Below the pieces are notes generated by a model. It made no database searches. It was not told the DNA's origin and saw only the letters and a list, made by a program, of their open reading frames with translations. Both the position numbers and the translations under genes were made by a program. DNA of 64,000 nt from Anaerolineaceae bacterium (lineage in GTDB: Bacteria; Chloroflexota; Anaerolineae; Anaerolineales; Anaerolineaceae), in NCBI GenBank assembly GCA_029265815.1, contig JAJUGU010000004.1:1-64000 (forward strand), given 5' to 3'. This document shows positions 60,749-64,000 of the stretch, one piece after another (the first letter of the stretch is position 1; the number at the start of each line of letters is the position of its first letter).

Positions 60749-61361
60749 AACGCGTGTGCGCGCCCTGCTGGAAGATCAAGATGCCCGGCGTTTCAGCACC
60801 TCTTTGCTGGCGGCCGCCCTGCGCCGTGCGCTGGATGAAATCGATAACCAATTACCGAACATCTCCGAATGGCAGGTGACTGTGGATGCGGCTGGTAGCG
60901 ACCTGGCACTGACCGGTCTGGAAGGCTGCCGCTTCATCATCGATATCACCATCGAAAACCGCGTGCTTGAACCAGAAACAGGTTTTACCTACTTCCTCAA
61001 GAACGGTGTTCCAACGCTGCACTTCGCTGGCAATGACTTCCCGCAGGCAGGAGAGATGCTTCTGGTGCGTTTTGCGAGTGGTTACACAATAGAAGGATTT
61101 GAAGGAGAGGAAACTAATACCCTGCCCGCATCTTTTGAGAGCGCGCTGGTCAACGGCACCGCTGCTGAAGCCTGCTTTTTACGCGCTGGCAGCCTTACGG
61201 AAAGATATGGCACGCGTCCTGCCGATCCTGGCCGGTTGATGGAGACCGGTCACCTCTTACGCCAAACTTTTATCCGCAATTTGAGCGCCTTGAAAGCCGT
61301 TCAGGATTTTGGTTTTCCACCTGGTTTTGCTCTTGACTTTTGGGATAGGAGGCATCCATGA
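60726..61361 (+). CDS. Putative phage head-tail adaptor protein
   Basis: A 211-residue protein. The N-terminus FADLETRVRALLEDQDARRFSTSLLAAALRRALDEIDNQLP follows the helical pattern of gp6-like head completion/adaptor proteins, which dock under the portal. The rest is beta-rich (MLLVRFASGYTIEGF) with a final helical segment. GGAGG precedes ATG 60726. It overlaps the next gene by 4 bp. The role rests on the N-terminal pattern and gene order. Confidence 0.5.
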   Translation: MSKFADLETRVRALLEDQDARRFSTSLLAAALRRALDEIDNQLPNISEWQVTVDAAGSDLALTGLEGCRFIIDITIENRVLEPETGFTYFLKNGVPTLHFAGNDFPQAGEMLLVRFASGYTIEGFEGEETNTLPASFESALVNGTAAEACFLRAGSLTERYGTRPADPGRLMETGHLLRQTFIRNLSALKAVQDFGFPPGFALDFWDRRHP

Positions 61362-61864
61362 CCCCCACCATTGGTGTAGATTGTCATCTCATTCTTTCTC
61401 ACGCGGATATCGATGCCGGCGCGGAGTATGGTTTCATCTGCCCCAAAGACGACAGCCACCGGGAATGTGGGGTTCAATTCGTGCGTGAGGTCGTATCAGA
61501 GTCCACCGTAGAAACCGATACCACCAAAGGTACAAAACTTTACTGTCATTTTGACCTCATCCTTGCCGATGATCTCATCGCCCCCAACGGTGCACCCCAC
61601 ACCCGCACCCGCGCACAAGACTACGCGAAACTGCTTGAATTTCTCGCCAAACCTTCCGGCATCGCCCTTACTTCACCCGCCGGTACCCTTGTCAACCTGG
61701 GTGCCCTCGGATGGTCCGCAGACGAACGCCACATGCCGCATCATTCGATCATCAAGGTGCAGCTCAACAACGTGGGCTTTTACTTCCCGCCTGCTGACCC
61801 CGATGTCCTCGCTGCTTCTGTGTGGGATGGCGTATACACGTGGGAGACCTCCTACTGGCATTGA
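61358..61864 (+). CDS. Phage-module structural protein, unassigned
   Basis: A 168-residue soluble protein, no family recognised. VDCHLILSHADIDAGAEYGFICPKDD opens it; LYCHFDLILADDLIAPNG and IIKVQLNNVGFYFPPADPDV suggest a beta-rich structural protein. It overlaps the adaptor-like gene by 4 bp and is followed by a fibre-like protein, so a connector or tail-tip role is possible. Confidence 0.45.
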   Translation: MTPTIGVDCHLILSHADIDAGAEYGFICPKDDSHRECGVQFVREVVSESTVETDTTKGTKLYCHFDLILADDLIAPNGAPHTRTRAQDYAKLLEFLAKPSGIALTSPAGTLVNLGALGWSADERHMPHHSIIKVQLNNVGFYFPPADPDVLAASVWDGVYTWETSYWH

Positions 61865-61882
61865 TTTTTTGAAAGGGGATCC

Positions 61883-62638
61883 ATGACTTACCCGCTCTCC
61901 TCTGATGTTTCTTCCGGGCAGCCCACCGCTTCAGCCCACTATAACAACCTGCGCAAAGACGCGCTCTATTTCGGTCAGGCCGCCACGGATTCGCTCTCCC
62001 TGGGCTCCTACCTGTCCCGCCATGCCGCCAACATAAAGCTGGAATACCTGGCCACCAATCGCATCCGTGTAGTCTACAATCCCTACCATCCGGCTGCGGT
62101 CATGGTCGGCGGCTGCATGCTAAAAGCCACAGCAAATATCGACCTCCCCACCGGATACTTTTCCGGTGCGGCTTCTCTGTTCTACATCCATGCGGTCAGA
62201 ACGGCGGGCTCCACCACCTTCACCCTGGGTGCAAACACCACCCCCGTGGAGAGTGACACCTCCCGCGTGATCGGCACCTGCTACTGGGATGGTACATCTC
62301 TCAGCAACATTATTTCTTTTTACCCCGCTAATGGCTTCCCACTCGCAGATTATGACAGCGGGTGGTTTGCCTGCGCTTACAACAACACCTACACCCTCAC
62401 CCACAACCTTTCAGGCGTCCCCCGCCTGGTCATTCTCTTTCATGCCACCGATGCGGCCGGCACCAGTGAATGGATCCCGGTCTACGCCGTGTATGGAGAT
62501 TCAGCCACGAAAGGCAATATCGGATTTACTTCTTCGCTCATCTACGTGGTTGCAGCCAATGGATCAACGCAGGGCTGTGTTTACAGCTTCCGCCGTTCTT
62601 CGGGTTCCGGCTATTACCGCGTTCTTGCCTGGTTATAG
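61883..62638 (+). CDS. Fibre/tip-like phage structural protein
   Basis: A 251-residue Ser/Thr/Gly/Tyr-rich protein. The N-terminus YPLSSDVSSGQPTASAHYNNLRKDAL is the start pattern seen in phage fibre or tip proteins (a set-up segment before an N-N-L-R-x-D-A helix), and the C-terminal 90 residues are beta-strand-rich with NTYTLTHNLSGVPRLVILF, as in receptor-binding domains. GAAAGGGGATCC precedes its ATG. The call is by pattern only. Confidence 0.55.
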   Translation: MTYPLSSDVSSGQPTASAHYNNLRKDALYFGQAATDSLSLGSYLSRHAANIKLEYLATNRIRVVYNPYHPAAVMVGGCMLKATANIDLPTGYFSGAASLFYIHAVRTAGSTTFTLGANTTPVESDTSRVIGTCYWDGTSLSNIISFYPANGFPLADYDSGWFACAYNNTYTLTHNLSGVPRLVILFHATDAAGTSEWIPVYAVYGDSATKGNIGFTSSLIYVVAANGSTQGCVYSFRRSSGSGYYRVLAWL

Positions 62639-62649
62639 AAAGGTGTTTT

Positions 62650-63048
62650 ATGATCACACTCATTAGATCAAAAGATGGAACGATCAAGACCTTTTCCCCC
62701 CGCCCGTTCGAAGGGTATAACCTTGCCCTGGGGGAATCCATCGAGTTAGTTGATACCACATTCGAGGAGTTCGCTCAGCGCTTCGTGGTGTCTTGCATGG
62801 GAGTTACCGGCGAGACCCTCAGTGTCAAGCAGGGCAGCCCTGATCTGATCGTCAACATCACCGCCCCCGGGCAGACTACCGTAGATGTGGATATCAACGG
62901 CTCTATTGAGACTCTCACCCCCATAGATGGGGGTTTTCAGGTCATACTTGGAACGGATGTACCCGGTGTGTTCGTCATTCAGCCCGCCGAACGCAAGAAA
63001 TTCTGCGCTGCCGGCCAGGGTTTATTAGTTATTGAGGTGAATCCATGA
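62650..63048 (+). CDS. Phage-module protein, beta-rich
   Basis: A 132-residue protein, not recognised. Strand-rich stretches (LIVNITAPGQTTVDVDINGSIE) suggest a small immunoglobulin-like or trimeric decoration domain. ATG 62650, right after AGGTG, is used; an upstream in-frame stretch from 62470 lies inside the fibre-like gene in another frame. It overlaps the next small gene by 4 bp. Confidence 0.55.
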   Translation: MITLIRSKDGTIKTFSPRPFEGYNLALGESIELVDTTFEEFAQRFVVSCMGVTGETLSVKQGSPDLIVNITAPGQTTVDVDINGSIETLTPIDGGFQVILGTDVPGVFVIQPAERKKFCAAGQGLLVIEVNP

Positions 63049-63218
63049 GCAAAGTGATCAAGAAGAACGGCAAATTCATCCTAGAACCTGATGCAAAAAA
63101 CCTTGCCCGCGCTGAACATGCCGCGGACAAGGAAAGGTTGAATCAGAAACTTTCAGACGAGCAATTGAGGGCGCTGCTTCAGCGCGTCTTGGATCGGCTT
63201 GCAGCGCTCGAAGGTTGA
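63045..63218 (+). CDS. Small 57-residue phage-module protein
   Basis: ATG 63045 overlaps the previous stop (ATGA), and GAGG lies about 9 nt upstream. The 57-residue product starts MSKVIKKNGKFILEPDAK, is highly charged and ends in a helix (QLRALLQRVLDRLAALEG) with leucine heptads, a likely oligomerising coiled coil. Small coiled-coil proteins of this kind often end tail-fibre gene sets, as chaperones or linkers. It is the last gene of the tightly overlapping block. Confidence 0.65.
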   Translation: MSKVIKKNGKFILEPDAKNLARAEHAADKERLNQKLSDEQLRALLQRVLDRLAALEG

Positions 63219-63304
63219 TCGGATCAAAACGGCTTCAGTCTCTTTTCAACAAGCACATTGCTTTTTCGGTTACAATTATTATTAAGAGTCTATCTGGAGC
63301 CGCA

Positions 63305-63997
63305 ATGCCCGTAAAAATACTTGTTCCCTTCAAAGCCGTCTCCGAAGTGGCCGGCAGCACCCTTGTGATCGATCATCCGAGCCGCTGTTCAATTTGCGGA
63401 AACGAATCAGCTAATTATTACGAAACGCACCGCCTGCCGCTGCGTGCCGGGCGAAAACGCCCCGGGCTTTACAGAGCCAAGTACCAGATCAATAAAAAAT
63501 ACCGGTTGAAAATCAAGGTTTGCGAAACCTGCTACCTGGCCGGGTATCTCACCGACCCCGACGCTTTCGATTACGATCCTACCCCGTTAGGCAGGCTGGC
63601 GCGTCTGATCTCCACCGGTTACACGATCGGGGCGGTCATCGCTGCCGCCGGGCTGCTTTTCTTGAGCGGCCTTCTTCCTGATGTGGGCCTGTCTGGGGAA
63701 TTCGAAAACTATTGGAAGTTTCTGGCTGGAATTGGTTTGTTGATCATTGTCTGCATGTGGCTGCTGCAAAAACAGCGCCAGAACAAAATCAGAACAGAAT
63801 TGCAGGCCAAAGGCTTGAACCTGCAGAAACCTTACCGTGCGGATATCTTCACCCCGGTGGTTGAAACCATTGACAATCCACAGGCCGTAGCCCTCACCAT
63901 CGGCCTCGCCAATGATCAATGGGCGCAGGATTGTGCGAAACATTTCGGCTGGGAAAGCCAGCCGTATGAACCAGGAGAAAAAAGAGGAATTGAATAA
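63305..63997 (+). CDS. Membrane protein with N-terminal zinc-binding domain
   Basis: A 230-residue protein. Residues about 18-85 hold two Cys pairs (CSIC near 23 and CETC near 77) with His/Arg-rich sequence between them, like a zinc finger. Two hydrophobic helices follow (TIGAVIAAAGLLFLSGLLP and FLAGIGLLIIVCMWLL), then a charged C-terminal cytoplasmic domain with VALTIGLANDQWAQDCAKHFGW. ATG 63305 with GGAG upstream is used. It does not look phage-related and probably marks the return to host genes. Another ATG follows the stop directly at 63998, at the window edge. Confidence 0.6.
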   Translation: MPVKILVPFKAVSEVAGSTLVIDHPSRCSICGNESANYYETHRLPLRAGRKRPGLYRAKYQINKKYRLKIKVCETCYLAGYLTDPDAFDYDPTPLGRLARLISTGYTIGAVIAAAGLLFLSGLLPDVGLSGEFENYWKFLAGIGLLIIVCMWLLQKQRQNKIRTELQAKGLNLQKPYRADIFTPVVETIDNPQAVALTIGLANDQWAQDCAKHFGWESQPYEPGEKRGIE

Positions 63998-64000
63998 ATG

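Overview
The window looks like chromosome from a member of the Chloroflexota, most likely class Anaerolineae. This is an inference from gene style: Pro/Thr-rich SH3 lipoproteins, a DUF4388 / small-GTPase / V4R-like signalling trio, Wzm/Wzt glycan export, frequent TTG/GTG starts and moderate GC. No rRNA or other phylogenetic marker is present to prove it. I saw no tRNA, rRNA or CRISPR.

Region 1 (1-32349) is one long plus-strand surface-glycan locus. A sigma70-type promoter (242-270) and a winged-helix regulator lead it, and it ends at a terminator (32352-32386). It encodes a GDP-fucose-synthase-like enzyme, a Wzm/Wzt ABC exporter, at least a dozen glycosyltransferase-like proteins, and a nonulosonic (sialic-acid-like) sugar set: a PseB-like UDP-GlcNAc 4,6-dehydratase, an RmlD-like reductase, two NeuB-type synthases and three CMP-sugar synthetases, one fused to an intact KdsC-like phosphatase. 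It also holds Gfo/Idh, SDR and D-2-hydroxyacid dehydrogenases, a DUF115 protein with sialyltransferase-like motifs, an asparagine-synthase-like amidotransferase, and a MoaD/ThiS sulfur-carrier-like protein ending in Gly-Gly. No PseC-type aminotransferase is present.

Region 2 (32403-47733) is mostly core-type: kbl, an XPB-like helicase-associated protein, the DUF4388/GTPase/V4R module, a DEDDh exonuclease, a putative nucleotidyltransferase-fold protein, a 2H phosphoesterase, small membrane or lipoproteins, and a MarR-controlled heterodimeric ABC exporter whose promoter carries a perfect operator dyad.

Region 3 (47907-53835) is accessory. It has two tandem paralogous SH3 lipoproteins; an AT-rich two-gene cassette (a DUF488 protein and a partner of unknown function, converging with a 101-bp overlap) bounded by 22-bp direct repeats; a DNA methyltransferase with a large in-frame internal deletion; a SatD-DUF3307 gene pair preceded by four 29-bp operator/promoter-like repeats; and a REP-associated transposase whose own coding sequence contains palindromic repeats.

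Region 4 (53936-63218) is a compact phage-capsid module: terminase, GH25 lysozyme, portal, a fused protease-scaffold-major capsid protein, a holin-like peptide, a head-tail adaptor-like protein and fibre-like proteins. No integrase, repressor, tape measure or tail sheath is seen here. A MITE-like palindromic element sits inside it. A two-TM zinc-ribbon protein closes the window, and an ATG of a further gene begins at 63998.

The best candidates for undescribed biology are the DUF488 cassette with direct repeats, the SatD-DUF3307 repeat array, the tail-less capsid module with a protease-capsid fusion, and the sulfur-carrier protein inside a nonulosonic-acid locus.
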